A stretch of 64,000 nucleotides of DNA from JACKOB01 sp024234575 (GTDB lineage: Bacteria; Pseudomonadota; Gammaproteobacteria; Pseudomonadales; Oleiphilaceae): contig JBPJFZ010000007.1 of NCBI GenBank assembly GCA_051208035.1, positions 186,001 through 250,000 of the forward strand, given 5' to 3'. The notes below the pieces were generated by a model, which had not been told where the DNA came from, ran no database searches, and saw only the letters and a list, made by a program, of their open reading frames with translations. A program made the translations under genes and the position numbers. Below, piece by piece: positions 17,412 through 26,409 of the stretch; within the stretch, counting starts at the first letter, position 1; each line of letters begins with the position of its first letter.

Positions 17412-17480
17412 GCCACGTATGTGTACCGTGATGTATTTTCTGACACCTGCTTTGGCAATGTTGTTAGATCGAGGACGCGA

Positions 17481-17759
17481 TCAAGCTGCCGTGGTTACAC
17501 CAATTAACCAGGTAAGATCAGTGGTTTCGGGTGGCTGGCAGGGTGTCGCTTCTAAAGCGAGTGCCAGTGCTACTGTTGCTGGTGTAAAGTAAACGACCAT
17601 CTCGCAATGCAAGCGACCTTCAGTTTCATGCCGATAGTAAATCGCCGCTCGCAACGGCGCTTCCTTACTGTAGGTTTGATGAAACCGATCGATAATGCGA
17701 TCGATCGAGCTGTCGGTAAACATGGCATCACCCAGACTTTTTCGATACCAACTCTGCAT
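17481..17759 (-). CDS. Conserved hypothetical protein, 92 aa
   Basis: Small cytoplasmic protein beginning 'MQSWYRKSLGDAMFTD', with 'PLRAAIYYRHETEGRLHCEMVVYFTP' and ending 'LTWLIGVTTAA'. The same pattern (MQTWYRKSLGDG..., then a '..YFSP..' stretch and 'ATPC..P') is one I remember from Pseudomonas hypothetical proteins, so this is a conserved but uncharacterised family. The upstream A/G content before the ATG is modest (AGGGTTATG). The gene is divergent from the NYN-domain gene and convergent with the diguanylate cyclase. Confidence 0.65.
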   Translation of the reverse strand: MQSWYRKSLGDAMFTDSSIDRIIDRFHQTYSKEAPLRAAIYYRHETEGRLHCEMVVYFTPATVALALALEATPCQPPETTDLTWLIGVTTAA

Positions 17760-17826
17760 AACCCTACCCTAAGAACGCTTTAATTAACTATTGGGCTCCA
17801 CTCCTGTACGCTAATACTTTTCATCG

Positions 17827-18327
17827 ATGAGTATGGCACGTATGGAAAATGAAGCGAACAAAATAGCAATTTTTGCAGATGTGCAAAATATTTATTATAC
17901 CACCCGGCAGGCATATAACCGGCAGTTCAATTATCGTCAATTGTGGCAAAGGCTGACTGAAAAAGGAGAGATCGTTTCCGCCATCGCCTATGCTATCGAC
18001 CGTGGCGATGATAAACAGATAAAGTTTCAGGCTGTGCTAAAACATATTGGTTTTAATGTAAAACTGAAACCTTTTATCCAGCGTAGTGACGGCTCTGCTA
18101 AAGGAGACTGGGATGTTGGTATTACCATTGATGTTATGGAAGCGGCACGATCTGTTGATACGGTGGTTTTGTTATCTGGCGATGGTGATTTTGATATGTT
18201 GTTGGAAAAAATTATTGCCGATTATCATGTGCGAGCAGAAGTTTATGGTGTGCCTGCGTTAACAGCAGGGTCGCTGATGGCAGTTGCCAGTATTTTTCAT
18301 CCAATTTATGAAGATTTACTGCTATAA
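17827..18327 (+). CDS. NYN-domain (LabA/DUF88-like) putative nuclease
   Basis: 166-residue protein with the PIN-like NYN fold. The acidic clusters expected of this family are visible: 'IAIFADVQNIYY' (Asp near 17), 'KGDWDVGITIDVME' (Asp near 100-109) and 'VVLLSGDGDFDMLL' (Asp near 122-127). These residues bind metal in related RNases. The C-terminus ends 'FHPIYEDLLL'. LabA-like proteins act on RNA or in regulation; the substrate here is unknown. There is no clear Shine-Dalgarno before the ATG; a second in-frame ATG at 17842 is possible. Confidence 0.85.
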   Translation: MSMARMENEANKIAIFADVQNIYYTTRQAYNRQFNYRQLWQRLTEKGEIVSAIAYAIDRGDDKQIKFQAVLKHIGFNVKLKPFIQRSDGSAKGDWDVGITIDVMEAARSVDTVVLLSGDGDFDMLLEKIIADYHVRAEVYGVPALTAGSLMAVASIFHPIYEDLLL

Positions 18328-18362
18328 AAAGACTGCCCGGGCAATAGAGACCTCGGGCAGTC
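18326..18362 (-). terminator. Terminator of the minus-strand EPS block
   Basis: Perfect 9-bp stem GACTGCCCG / CGGGCAGTC (18331-18339 with 18354-18362). On the minus strand the hairpin is followed by T5, so it terminates transcripts arriving from the GT2 gene. It also lies just after the convergent NYN gene. Confidence 0.8.
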
Positions 18363-18434
18363 AACCTTGATCATTCTTTGTGTATATTGGTACGCAGGCG
18401 CTTTCTTATTTACAGGTTTTTTTCTGGTGACGCC

Positions 18435-19385
18435 TTAAGGTATTTTCGGGGTTGCCATCAATAATGCATCTTTCATTAGCGATTTGAAGTAACGTTTCGA
18501 TGGGCTGTTGATAAATGCACGCAGACTGTACTGTATGGCTTTAAAGCGATGGTTCTGTCGATGACATATATCCCTATAACCTGATGCCAAGCGCGCTCGA
18601 ACATGGTTAATTGATCGTGCGTCCTGGTGCATCGCTGCCGGAGCATGTCGGTTGATGATGGTCTGCATCGCCTGCATCCGTTTTTCCATGTTGCTTGACA
18701 CAGAGCCTTCACGCATAAGATAGCGCATGGTTTTATCATTGCAGTAGGCAACATTGCCCACTTGTGCAAGCTTGAGCCAAACGTCCCAGTCACTGGCGGA
18801 GGGCAGGCTAACGTCGAAGCCGCCAATCGCCAGGAAGGCATCCCGGCGTATTACGGTTGTTGATGTTCCCACAATGTTTTCACTAAACAGGGTTGCACTG
18901 GGGCTAGGTAGTTGCCGATATTCTCCCGCACTTAGGTTGCGATCATAACAAGATGAAAAATGCGGCCAATATTCAAAGCAGCCGATAATTTCCCTGCCAT
19001 CGCTTTCGGCAATGTGGACATAATCGGTGAATGTTAAAACGACCTTTGTATTTGCTTTATGGTAAGCAATTTGCGAAGCAAGTTTGTTTTCTTCCCATAA
19101 ATCATCCGCATCCAGGAACGCAATAAATTGTGCATCCGAGACTTGTGCGGCTGTATTTCTGGCGCCCCCAGGGCCAAGGCGGTGTTCAAACAGGACTTTC
19201 AAGTCGCTGCTTTTTTGTACTTCGCGCTTTAGCCATTCAATCGATCCGTCTGTGGAGCCATCATCAACAATAATGATCTCGTAGGGCACGTCTTTTTGCG
19301 CTCTAATACTTGCCAGGCAGGCAGGTAAGAATGAGAGGCAATTATAGTTGGGGATAATAATGGAAACCTCAGGTGATGTGTGCAT
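18435..19385 (-). CDS. Glycosyltransferase family 2
   Basis: GT-A inverting glycosyltransferase, 316 residues. The opening 'EVSIIIPNYNCLSFLPACL', the 'IIVDDGSTDGS' nucleotide motif and the 'FLDADDLWEENK' DxD motif are all present, followed by 'ASDWDVWLKLA'. There is no membrane helix. The start at 19385 has GGAG 7 nt upstream. It is the last gene of the minus-strand EPS block and is followed by a strong terminator. It adds one sugar of the repeat unit; donor and acceptor are not predictable. Confidence 0.92.
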   Translation of the reverse strand: MHTSPEVSIIIPNYNCLSFLPACLASIRAQKDVPYEIIIVDDGSTDGSIEWLKREVQKSSDLKVLFEHRLGPGGARNTAAQVSDAQFIAFLDADDLWEENKLASQIAYHKANTKVVLTFTDYVHIAESDGREIIGCFEYWPHFSSCYDRNLSAGEYRQLPSPSATLFSENIVGTSTTVIRRDAFLAIGGFDVSLPSASDWDVWLKLAQVGNVAYCNDKTMRYLMREGSVSSNMEKRMQAMQTIINRHAPAAMHQDARSINHVRARLASGYRDICHRQNHRFKAIQYSLRAFINSPSKRYFKSLMKDALLMATPKIP

Positions 19386-19499
19386 GGCATTTCTCCGGTT
19401 GTGGGACCTAAACAAGCGACGAATAACGGCCCATTTTGGGTTTGCAGTTGTTCGATAGTTTTTCAGTGTGCCTTTGGCTGATAAATGTGCCTCTACAAG

Positions 19500-20945
19500 T
19501 CAGGTAGCAGGATTCATGCCTGAATCTTTGATGACCTGGCCGTCATGGCTTAAATTAAGACTGTTAAGGTAATGGTCAAGTGCGATGGTGAGCGCCATCA
19601 GAATATAGAGTGGCCAGATAAATCCTTGGGTCAAGAATGTTCCCGATACACAAAACCCGACCAGTCCCGACAGTAATGCTCTCGCCATGACTTTAAGGCT
19701 GGAATCCAAGTGCGTTGCCAAATCTATTCGTCGTAAGCTGCGCAAGGCGAGTTTGAATGCGCCAACCAATAGACTGATGAAAAGACTTAATCCTACAAAT
19801 CCCGTTTCGGCGAGAATCTGAAACCAGGTGCTATGTACCGCATGATTTTTCCCATCCCAATGAGGGCTATGGAAAAAGTAATTCGCATAAAAATTGTTAA
19901 TGCCAACGCCAGTGATCGGATGGTGTGTCGCCATGCTGATTGCTGCTTGCCAGGCATATATTCTGCCCATAGCCGATTCGTCGATACCATCTTCATTTGC
20001 CCCGCCGGATGCGCGGTTTGAGATGCCTGCAACAGCGATAAGAATGACGAATATTAGACTCCCGATGCCAATGACGATGGCCTTGTTTTTGATTGAGCAC
20101 CACATTAATACGCCGGTGACTGCGGTTAGCCCGAGTAGTCCTCCGCGACTTTGGGTGCAGATAATCGCCCATGCAATGGTGGCATAGGCGAGTGTTGCCA
20201 ACAGCCGCTTGGCAACACTGTTTTTGCTGGTGAAAAGCATGCTGGCAGCAAAGCTTAGAGGAAACGTGAGTACCAGTGCCAGATCGTTGGGATCGCCGAT
20301 CATCGAGCCAATGTCACGTCCGATAGTGACTCGGGTTCCTTCTACGAGACCAATACCGTTAAGCTTATTGGATATTGCGATACAGCCAATGATGATGCCG
20401 GCAAGAATGATAAGCGCACTGGCTAACGAAAAATCTGCGGGTCGGCGAATCAGCCAGGCAATGGCACAAACCATTATCGCAATTTTTATATAAGTATCTT
20501 TGATGTTGGCGAAGGCGGCAGCTCTGTCTGTCGCGAAAACTGCGCCGACGCACACCATGATAAAAAAAATAGCAAACAAGCTTAGCTGTCGAGACCAGTA
20601 GATCTTAATCTGATTGCTAATGAAAATATGCCATCCGAGCACGGTAAATGAGGCGAGTGCCAAAAGCTGTGGAATTTTAAGCGGGTTGAGAACGGGTATC
20701 GCTTCATGTAACCGGAAGAAGGAAAACAAGATGAAGCCCAGGCATACCCATACCGGAAAACGAAAAACGGCCAAAGTCGCCGGTATAAGCAAAGGAATGA
20801 AGAGCAATATCAGTGGTTGGGGCAATACCCATAGCGTACTGCAAAGCAATAAAGATGCTATTACCGGTAAGGCAATATTTGCCATTGACGAGCCGAGGTT
20901 AAGGTCGAATACATAAGGTAATCTTGTCTTTGTTTGTTCTGCCAT
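19500..20945 (-). CDS. O-antigen ligase / polymerase (Wzy_C family) membrane protein
   Basis: 481 residues with about 10-12 transmembrane helices. A large periplasmic loop carries the Wzy_C/WaaL signature: 'GVGINNFYANYFFHSP', then 'HAVHSTWFQILAETGFVGL'. The family joins or polymerises undecaprenyl-linked oligosaccharides at the periplasmic face; in this context the repeat-unit polymerase role is most likely. Its ATG overlaps the flippase stop by one base (TAATG), showing translational coupling. A ligase rather than polymerase function cannot be excluded from sequence. Confidence 0.88.
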   Translation of the reverse strand: MAEQTKTRLPYVFDLNLGSSMANIALPVIASLLLCSTLWVLPQPLILLFIPLLIPATLAVFRFPVWVCLGFILFSFFRLHEAIPVLNPLKIPQLLALASFTVLGWHIFISNQIKIYWSRQLSLFAIFFIMVCVGAVFATDRAAAFANIKDTYIKIAIMVCAIAWLIRRPADFSLASALIILAGIIIGCIAISNKLNGIGLVEGTRVTIGRDIGSMIGDPNDLALVLTFPLSFAASMLFTSKNSVAKRLLATLAYATIAWAIICTQSRGGLLGLTAVTGVLMWCSIKNKAIVIGIGSLIFVILIAVAGISNRASGGANEDGIDESAMGRIYAWQAAISMATHHPITGVGINNFYANYFFHSPHWDGKNHAVHSTWFQILAETGFVGLSLFISLLVGAFKLALRSLRRIDLATHLDSSLKVMARALLSGLVGFCVSGTFLTQGFIWPLYILMALTIALDHYLNSLNLSHDGQVIKDSGMNPAT

Positions 20946-22381
20946 TAGCCTGCCCTCGAATAGTCTGGCCTGGTGGGCGAGTGGTTTGTTAGCGGCTGGC
21001 TACTAACCACGATCATCCCCATTGCTACTAGTGAGAGAAGTAACAGCAATAGTTGCGCCAGGAGAGGTAGTGTCAGGTCAATATTAAGAATTCCAGCACA
21101 GCTGATCAGCGCACACCCGAGCAGAGGTTTGAAAGCATAGTTGAGCGGTAATGCACGTTGGCTGGCAATATAAAAGAGCACCACTCGGATGCTATAGATG
21201 ATGGCGAAGCCTTTCACCAAACCATCTACACCGAGGATGGTGACGCCCAAATAGTAGATGGTGATAGATATGATCGCCATCCATGCATTTAGTCGGGTAA
21301 CTAAGAGAGTCGTTGCGCCGACATAGCAGCCTGTATTCATGATATGCGAACACTGTTTTAGTGCCATGCCAATACACAGCCAAGGCAAAAGCTCGATGGC
21401 CGGATGATAGGCTTCGGGAAGTAAACGGCTAATGATGATGGGGCCGAGCACGGCGACCCCCAAGGCACTGGCGAAACTTGTGATACTGCCCAGCGTTGCG
21501 AAACGGGCATTTTGGTTACGGCCATCCATCTGTTGCAAGATGGCAAAGCGTTTCGGAAACCACCATAAAGTGAAGGGTTCGATGGCAAAAGCGACCAACA
21601 ATGCAAATTGCGAAGCAATTGCATAATGCGCCAGTACTGTTGTGTCTATCATTCCGGCCAGAAGCCATTTCTCGGCACCGCTGCCAAGAAAAACAAGGAA
21701 CCCTGAAAGTATCAATGGCGAGCCATATTTTAAGAGCTTTTGGGCGAGTTCCGGGTCAAAAACGAGAGCCGTGTCTTTGCTTTGAACCCTAATCAACAAG
21801 ATAGCCATGAGCGAGGCAGAGACCAGGCCGCTCCAAAGAACTCCCTCAATCCCCCAGCCTGCGCGCAGAAAAACCAGGGTCGTTAATGCCTGTAGCAGAG
21901 CCTTGCCGGTGCTAATCAGGAAAAATAGCCCAGCACGCTCGCGCAGTCGTAGCCATGCCAAGGGAATGTTGATGCATGCCGATATGGTCAGTGTAGCGCT
22001 GGCCAAAAGCCATTGTACCTTTGTGACTTTCCCGGGAAGCCAGTTGATGATGTGCTCCACAAAAGGTACGGCGAAGAAAAATATTGCTACGGCAATGCCA
22101 GTATTGGTGACAAATGCGACTGAAGCAGTTCGCCGATAGCTGTCGCTGTCTTTGGCAAAGCCGCAATACCGGTACATTGCTTCGGTTAGGCCAAGGCCAA
22201 GTAATATCCCGCCGAGACTCATCCAGGTAATAAGCACATCCAGACGCCCATATTCTGCAGCAGGTAAATAAGAAGTTGTTACCGGAAGCATCAGAAATGA
22301 CACGCCTTTCATGATTAACAGCCCTAACGCATAAAACAGGGCCTGTCTGAGTTCGTGTGGCAGGCGGATTGGGCGCTTCAC
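20945..22381 (-). CDS. Polysaccharide flippase (Wzx/MATE-like, PST family)
   Basis: About 478 residues with 12-14 hydrophobic helices. It opens 'RQALFYALGLLIMKGVSF' followed by 'LPVTTSYLPAAEYGRLDVL', the usual start of polysaccharide flippases. It would move the undecaprenyl-linked repeat unit across the inner membrane. The start chosen is GTG 22381, whose GTGA overlaps the stop of the upstream glycosyltransferase; an in-frame TTG at 22405 is the alternative. It is coupled at the other end to the polymerase by a TAATG overlap. Confidence 0.88.
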   Translation of the reverse strand: MKRPIRLPHELRQALFYALGLLIMKGVSFLMLPVTTSYLPAAEYGRLDVLITWMSLGGILLGLGLTEAMYRYCGFAKDSDSYRRTASVAFVTNTGIAVAIFFFAVPFVEHIINWLPGKVTKVQWLLASATLTISACINIPLAWLRLRERAGLFFLISTGKALLQALTTLVFLRAGWGIEGVLWSGLVSASLMAILLIRVQSKDTALVFDPELAQKLLKYGSPLILSGFLVFLGSGAEKWLLAGMIDTTVLAHYAIASQFALLVAFAIEPFTLWWFPKRFAILQQMDGRNQNARFATLGSITSFASALGVAVLGPIIISRLLPEAYHPAIELLPWLCIGMALKQCSHIMNTGCYVGATTLLVTRLNAWMAIISITIYYLGVTILGVDGLVKGFAIIYSIRVVLFYIASQRALPLNYAFKPLLGCALISCAGILNIDLTLPLLAQLLLLLLSLVAMGMIVVSSQPLTNHSPTRPDYSRAG

Positions 22382-23547
22382 TGCTGACTCGCTTCTATCG
22401 CACAAGAGAGTTTTTGCGCCTGATAAGATGATGAAAAAAGTGATTCGATGCGCTGGCGTGCGAGGCTGGCGAGATGTACGCGACCTTCGCTTGGCAAGGA
22501 TTTAAGTTGCATGATGGCGCTGGAGAGTGCACGAATATCATTTGTGGGTACCAATAAACCTGCATTTTCGCCGACAATTTCCGGGCAGCCCATAAAGTAA
22601 GTGCTAATTACGGGTAGCCCCAAAGCCATTGCCTCTTTTAACACCAGTGGGCCGGTGTCTTTATCGCCATTTTTAGCGGCACAGAACGGTGCAACCAAGC
22701 CTAAATATTGACTGGCATGCTGGCGAATCCATTGGCTGTCCCGAGCGCCGAGAAAGTTTATCCAAGGCCCCAATCTCATTGCTTGTACTTGTTCTTGTAA
22801 GGCGCTTTGAATTTCACCTTTACCGATGATATCGAGTATGGGACGTTCAGCATCTGGTATGTCTGATAGAGCATTAATCAGTAGGGGAAGCCCTTTCTTC
22901 TCTGTTAGACGGCCAATAAATAGCAGTCGGTTTTCGGGCATTGCATTGGGGGAATAAGGAAATTTTTCCAGCTCGATACCACAATGTACCAGCAAGGTCG
23001 AAGCCCTCGGTTGTAGTGCTCGAAAATCCGCATCCATTTGCTGGCAAACCGCTACGGCGAAGTCTGCATATTGAAGTTTAAGTGGCAGATCCCAAGGGGA
23101 GGCGTACACGTCAAAGCCATGACCCACAAACGATACCGTTATCCCTAGTAATTTAGCTGCGACAATGGCCGTCGCCGCAGTATGCAGTGCAAAGTGAGCA
23201 TGCAGATGCTGGCAACCGCTAGCCTTGGCCAGCAACGCGACTTTTGCACCTTGTAATAAAAGGGATTGGGTAGAGATACCCTGTTGCCGCAGAGAGAATT
23301 TCAATGCGGCGAGCCATCCGTATGGTGACTTAAAAAAATGCTTAATCGCACGCTTTTTATCTACCGAGTCGATATAACGGGTCACGCGTTGTAAGGCGGC
23401 ATCATCAGGTTGATAGCCTTCTGTAGGGCGGTTAAATGCGATGGGTATTACCTTATGTCCCAGTGTTTGCATCGCTCGTATTTCGGTACCAACAAACGTT
23501 TCAGATAAAACAGGGAAGTTGGAAAGAACATAGCCGACAGTTTTCAT
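22378..23547 (-). CDS. Glycosyltransferase family 4
   Basis: 389-residue GT-B enzyme. It starts 'MKTVGYVLSNFPVLSETFV', typical of the EPS-type GT4 proteins with the 'PxxSETF' motif. It has 'LLFIGRLTEKKGLPLLINAL' and 'PLVLKEAMALGLPVISTY' in the C-terminal domain. The start at 23547 has GGAG 7 nt upstream and overlaps the upstream stop (ATGA). It is part of the tightly packed unit asparagine-synthase-like gene, GT4, flippase and polymerase. Confidence 0.9.
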   Translation of the reverse strand: MKTVGYVLSNFPVLSETFVGTEIRAMQTLGHKVIPIAFNRPTEGYQPDDAALQRVTRYIDSVDKKRAIKHFFKSPYGWLAALKFSLRQQGISTQSLLLQGAKVALLAKASGCQHLHAHFALHTAATAIVAAKLLGITVSFVGHGFDVYASPWDLPLKLQYADFAVAVCQQMDADFRALQPRASTLLVHCGIELEKFPYSPNAMPENRLLFIGRLTEKKGLPLLINALSDIPDAERPILDIIGKGEIQSALQEQVQAMRLGPWINFLGARDSQWIRQHASQYLGLVAPFCAAKNGDKDTGPLVLKEAMALGLPVISTYFMGCPEIVGENAGLLVPTNDIRALSSAIMQLKSLPSEGRVHLASLARQRIESLFSSSYQAQKLSCAIEASQQ

Positions 23548-25268
23548 GCGAGAGCTCCAATGTTGTTGACAGGTTGAGCGGCGTTGGTGGATTCGGTTAG
23601 AAAATATGACCAAATAGTCGCGAACCCCTGAACATGGGTTGCAACCGGGCTACTCATCAGAATGTTGACTGCTTGTGTGGCAGAGGTCGCCTCTACGCCG
23701 ACTGTCTGCAAAACTTTGCCGACGATGCTGGTATCCTGAGCCTGCAGCCATGCACTGTAATTAAAGATGGCGCCTGATTGCTTTCCCCATGCAGGTGCCA
23801 TTCCGAGCCGTGAGGCCAGACCGGGGTAGCGCGCTCGTATTGAAATGCCAGATTTTAAAGGCTGAGAGGTTTTATCCCAGGTTATTGAGGCAAGCTTAGG
23901 TGATAGCTTTTCTATAGCTTTTCGGTGAAATGTACTGCCCAGCTTCATGTGTGCAGGCAAATTGCCAGCGTAATGAACCACGTTTTGATCTAGAAATGGG
24001 TGGCTGCGATCATAAAAATCATCCAGTAACTGCTGACCGGCGGCGACCATGCGAGGTACCCGCACTTTAAGATAGAAATTATCCAGGTAAGAGGCCGCGG
24101 ATAACTGATTGTTTTCATGCTGTGTAAGCACATTCTCAAGCCAGCTATTAATTTGTGCGGCATGCCCTGGCAGCGCATTTTTTAGCGGCGTTGCCGTTTT
24201 GCCAAACTCCTCCCGGATATACCGCTTAGCGTGAGGCAAGAAACGGTCAGTCAGTGCTTTATAGCCAAACAAGGAAAATCCAGGCATACCTCTGTCGTAG
24301 TAAAACGCCCGGTAGGTCTCGGCACCGGTGCCGGTGATTACAGAGCGTCTCATTGTCTGTGTAATAAGGTCTTCATCTATCAGGGCGTGGCCATGGTGTA
24401 GTGCGACCTCGCCCATTCCGTGCTCAGCTATGCGTTTACTCGCTTGCCATTTGCATTGATTTTCCCTGGAGCGACTGGTAAATAGCGGGATTTTTGCCGC
24501 CGCTGCCAAAGCGCGTGCAATGACGATGTCGCTACTACCTTCAGAGCCGTAGGAAAGCCCGGTGACTTTATATCCACAGGAAAGTGCTGCGGCTAGAATC
24601 AATCGAGAATCCAGCCCGCCGGAAAGGGAAATAATTGCCTCTGGTGAGTGATCCAAACTGGACTTTACGGCGGCGACAAAAGCATCCAGTGCATCATCGA
24701 AATCAGTCACTTCGCCGGTGAATAGAGCGTTTTCTCTGTTGACTTGAACCGACAGCTCTCCATTAGCCGAGACCAGAATTTTCGTGCCACCCTCATGATG
24801 GTCAACACCAGCGAAAATGCTGGATGAATCAAGAACCTGGCTGAAGCAGAGCATTTGTAGCATAGCTTGTGGGTTTACGCGGGGCTTTTGGGGGAGGCAA
24901 GAAATTAGCTCTTTGCGACTGGAGGCTAAAATGCAAAAGTCATCCGTGATATAGCTGTGGATAGGAAATAGTCCCAGCTTGTCGGTAGCGGCGGTCAATA
25001 CACGCTCTTGTTTATCAAAGCATACCCAAGAGCGCCCCCAATAGCTGTGTGCACTTTGAATGATGATGTCATTGATCATCTGCGTGTTCTGACTGGCTTG
25101 GGCCGCGTCACCCCATATGGTGACTTTGTATCGGTGGTCTTCAAACACGCAGAGCGAATCCGGGTTGCCATTGTGGTAACTCCTGCATTCAAAAAACTGA
25201 GTGTCTATACCCGCTAGTCGGCGAGTCGCTGTATCCCTAAAGGTCAGTATGAAATTTGCTTTTGCCAT
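23544..25268 (-). CDS. Asparagine-synthase-like protein of EPS locus, without N-terminal Cys
   Basis: 574 residues. The C-terminal ATP-pyrophosphatase domain has the P-loop 'SLSGGLDSRLI' near 230-240 and is of AsnB type. The N-terminal region is the size of a glutaminase domain, but the protein begins Met-Ala-Lys, so the catalytic Cys2 of class II amidotransferases is missing. It may therefore use ammonia or another amine, or have a non-canonical role such as amidating sugar acids (UDP-glucuronate is made by ugd in this locus). The start at 25268 has GGGGA upstream. It is first gene of the minus-strand block, behind a sigma-54-type promoter. Confidence 0.85.
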   Translation of the reverse strand: MAKANFILTFRDTATRRLAGIDTQFFECRSYHNGNPDSLCVFEDHRYKVTIWGDAAQASQNTQMINDIIIQSAHSYWGRSWVCFDKQERVLTAATDKLGLFPIHSYITDDFCILASSRKELISCLPQKPRVNPQAMLQMLCFSQVLDSSSIFAGVDHHEGGTKILVSANGELSVQVNRENALFTGEVTDFDDALDAFVAAVKSSLDHSPEAIISLSGGLDSRLILAAALSCGYKVTGLSYGSEGSSDIVIARALAAAAKIPLFTSRSRENQCKWQASKRIAEHGMGEVALHHGHALIDEDLITQTMRRSVITGTGAETYRAFYYDRGMPGFSLFGYKALTDRFLPHAKRYIREEFGKTATPLKNALPGHAAQINSWLENVLTQHENNQLSAASYLDNFYLKVRVPRMVAAGQQLLDDFYDRSHPFLDQNVVHYAGNLPAHMKLGSTFHRKAIEKLSPKLASITWDKTSQPLKSGISIRARYPGLASRLGMAPAWGKQSGAIFNYSAWLQAQDTSIVGKVLQTVGVEATSATQAVNILMSSPVATHVQGFATIWSYFLTESTNAAQPVNNIGALA

Positions 25269-25370
25269 CTCTATTCCCCAATCCCAAATTTTTTCTCTTG
25301 TCTTCAGAGAGTTAATAATCAACATGCTTAAGTGTTGCTAAGCCAGCTCGCTTTGCGTTGAAAGGGGTAT

Positions 25371-25386
25371 TGCAGCTACCGTGCCG
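25371..25386 (-). promoter_or_regulatory. Sigma-54-type promoter of the minus-strand EPS block
   Basis: Minus strand: CGGCACG, N4, CTGCA with exact GG-N10-GC spacing, very near the TGGCACG-N4-TTGCW consensus. The start is predicted near 25360, upstream of the coding start at 25268. The rest of 25269-25617 (349 bp without a gene) holds an enhancer site and the divergent promoter, and is otherwise AT-rich without coding. Confidence 0.75.
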
Positions 25387-25472
25387 AAACAGGAAATAGA
25401 AAAAATAAACATATAAATCAATATTTTATGTCTTTTTTCGAGCGTGCTTACTCGATTTGCTCTAGCTTTTGA

Positions 25473-25487
25473 TTCTCATTTTGCAAA
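25473..25487. promoter_or_regulatory. SypG-type enhancer site in divergent region
   Basis: TTCTCA-TTT-TGCAAA. It fits the SypG-binding element I recall from V. fischeri (TTCTCA-N3-TGC) and overlaps the TTGCA-N3-TGCAA type at 11/13. It lies between divergent sigma-54-type promoters, about 80-90 bp from each. Confidence 0.6.
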
Positions 25488-25563
25488 TCAAATTGCTATT
25501 TCGCATGTCGCTGCAACGTTATCTGAAAATCTAATATCTTGATTTATATGTAAAAAATTGGAT

Positions 25564-25579
25564 TGGCTCAGCCTGTGCG
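25564..25579 (+). promoter_or_regulatory. Sigma-54-type promoter of acyltransferase gene
   Basis: TGGCTCAGCCTGTGCG. The GG-N10-GC spacing is exact; TGGC and TGC match the consensus and the middle less so. It lies about 28 bp before the RBS of the acyltransferase gene. Confidence 0.55.
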
Positions 25580-25617
25580 TATTGATAAAGAAATACCTGT
25601 TAAGCGGAGTGCAGAAT

Positions 25618-26349
25618 ATGAATGGGACAACGGCTAAAACGCATTGGAAACACTGGCTGAAAAAGAGTCATCATCCTGTGGCGCGGTTGGTCAGGGTGAT
25701 GCATTACTGGGTGATTAACATTCAGTTTCCGCTCATACCAATATTTCATCGGGGAATATATGTACTGCATTGCCTGGTAAGTCAGGGTTGGGAAATGCTG
25801 GCTCAGTTTGTTTATTGGACCCCGCTCTTTAAGAGCCGCATACAAACTGTACCAAGGAGACTGCAGTTGTACAGTGGTATGCCACAAGTGCTGGGGGCAC
25901 TTGATATTCATATCGGCGAAGGCGCGAGAATATCTGGTCAAAGCAGTTTTTTTGGTCGCACAGCAACGCTACCAAAGCCGCAATTGATCATTGGTGAGAA
26001 TGTAGACATTGGCTGGCAAACGACGATTGCCGTGGGAACACGAGTGATTCTTGAGGACAATGTGCGCATGGCCGGGCGGGTTTTTTTAGCGGGCTTTCCG
26101 GGGCACCCGGTTGATCCGGAGGCACGGGCAAGGGGCGAGGCAGACAATGATGACCAGGTGGGCGATATCATTTTAGAAAGAAATGTTTGGGTAGCGTCCG
26201 GAGTGACCGTTCTGGCAGGAGTAAGGATTGGTCGGAACACAATCGTTGGTGCCGGAAGTGTGGTGACACATGACCTGCCTGCTAATGTCATTGCCGCTGG
26301 TGTACCAGCAAAAGTGGTTAAGCGTCTGTCGCCTGATTGCGAGGTGTAG
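25618..26349 (+). CDS. Hexapeptide-repeat acyltransferase (SypM-like)
   Basis: 243-residue O-acyltransferase of the left-handed beta-helix class, probably acetylating the polysaccharide or its precursor. Hexapeptide repeats are visible in 'IGENVDIGWQTTIAVGTRVI' and then 'GDIILERNVWVASGVTV' and 'IGRNTIVGAGSVVT'. The C-terminus 'VIAAGVPAKVVKRL' is typical of the family. The N-terminal ~90 residues are an extra basic, partly hydrophobic segment. The start at 25618 has GGAG 8 nt upstream. It is the first gene of the plus-strand EPS block, in the place of sypM in V. fischeri. Confidence 0.85.
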   Translation: MNGTTAKTHWKHWLKKSHHPVARLVRVMHYWVINIQFPLIPIFHRGIYVLHCLVSQGWEMLAQFVYWTPLFKSRIQTVPRRLQLYSGMPQVLGALDIHIGEGARISGQSSFFGRTATLPKPQLIIGENVDIGWQTTIAVGTRVILEDNVRMAGRVFLAGFPGHPVDPEARARGEADNDDQVGDIILERNVWVASGVTVLAGVRIGRNTIVGAGSVVTHDLPANVIAAGVPAKVVKRLSPDCEV

Positions 26350-26409
26350 TGAAGTTGAGGCGTAGTGATCTTATTGATGGCGAACAATTGGTTGGACAGG
26401 AGAAAGATG

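Noticed and set aside
21599..21630. ATGCA-AAT-TGCGA element resembling the LuxO/SypG sites
   Set aside because: It lies inside the flippase coding sequence with no GG-N10-GC promoter at the expected distance. A match of 11/13 is expected by chance now and then.
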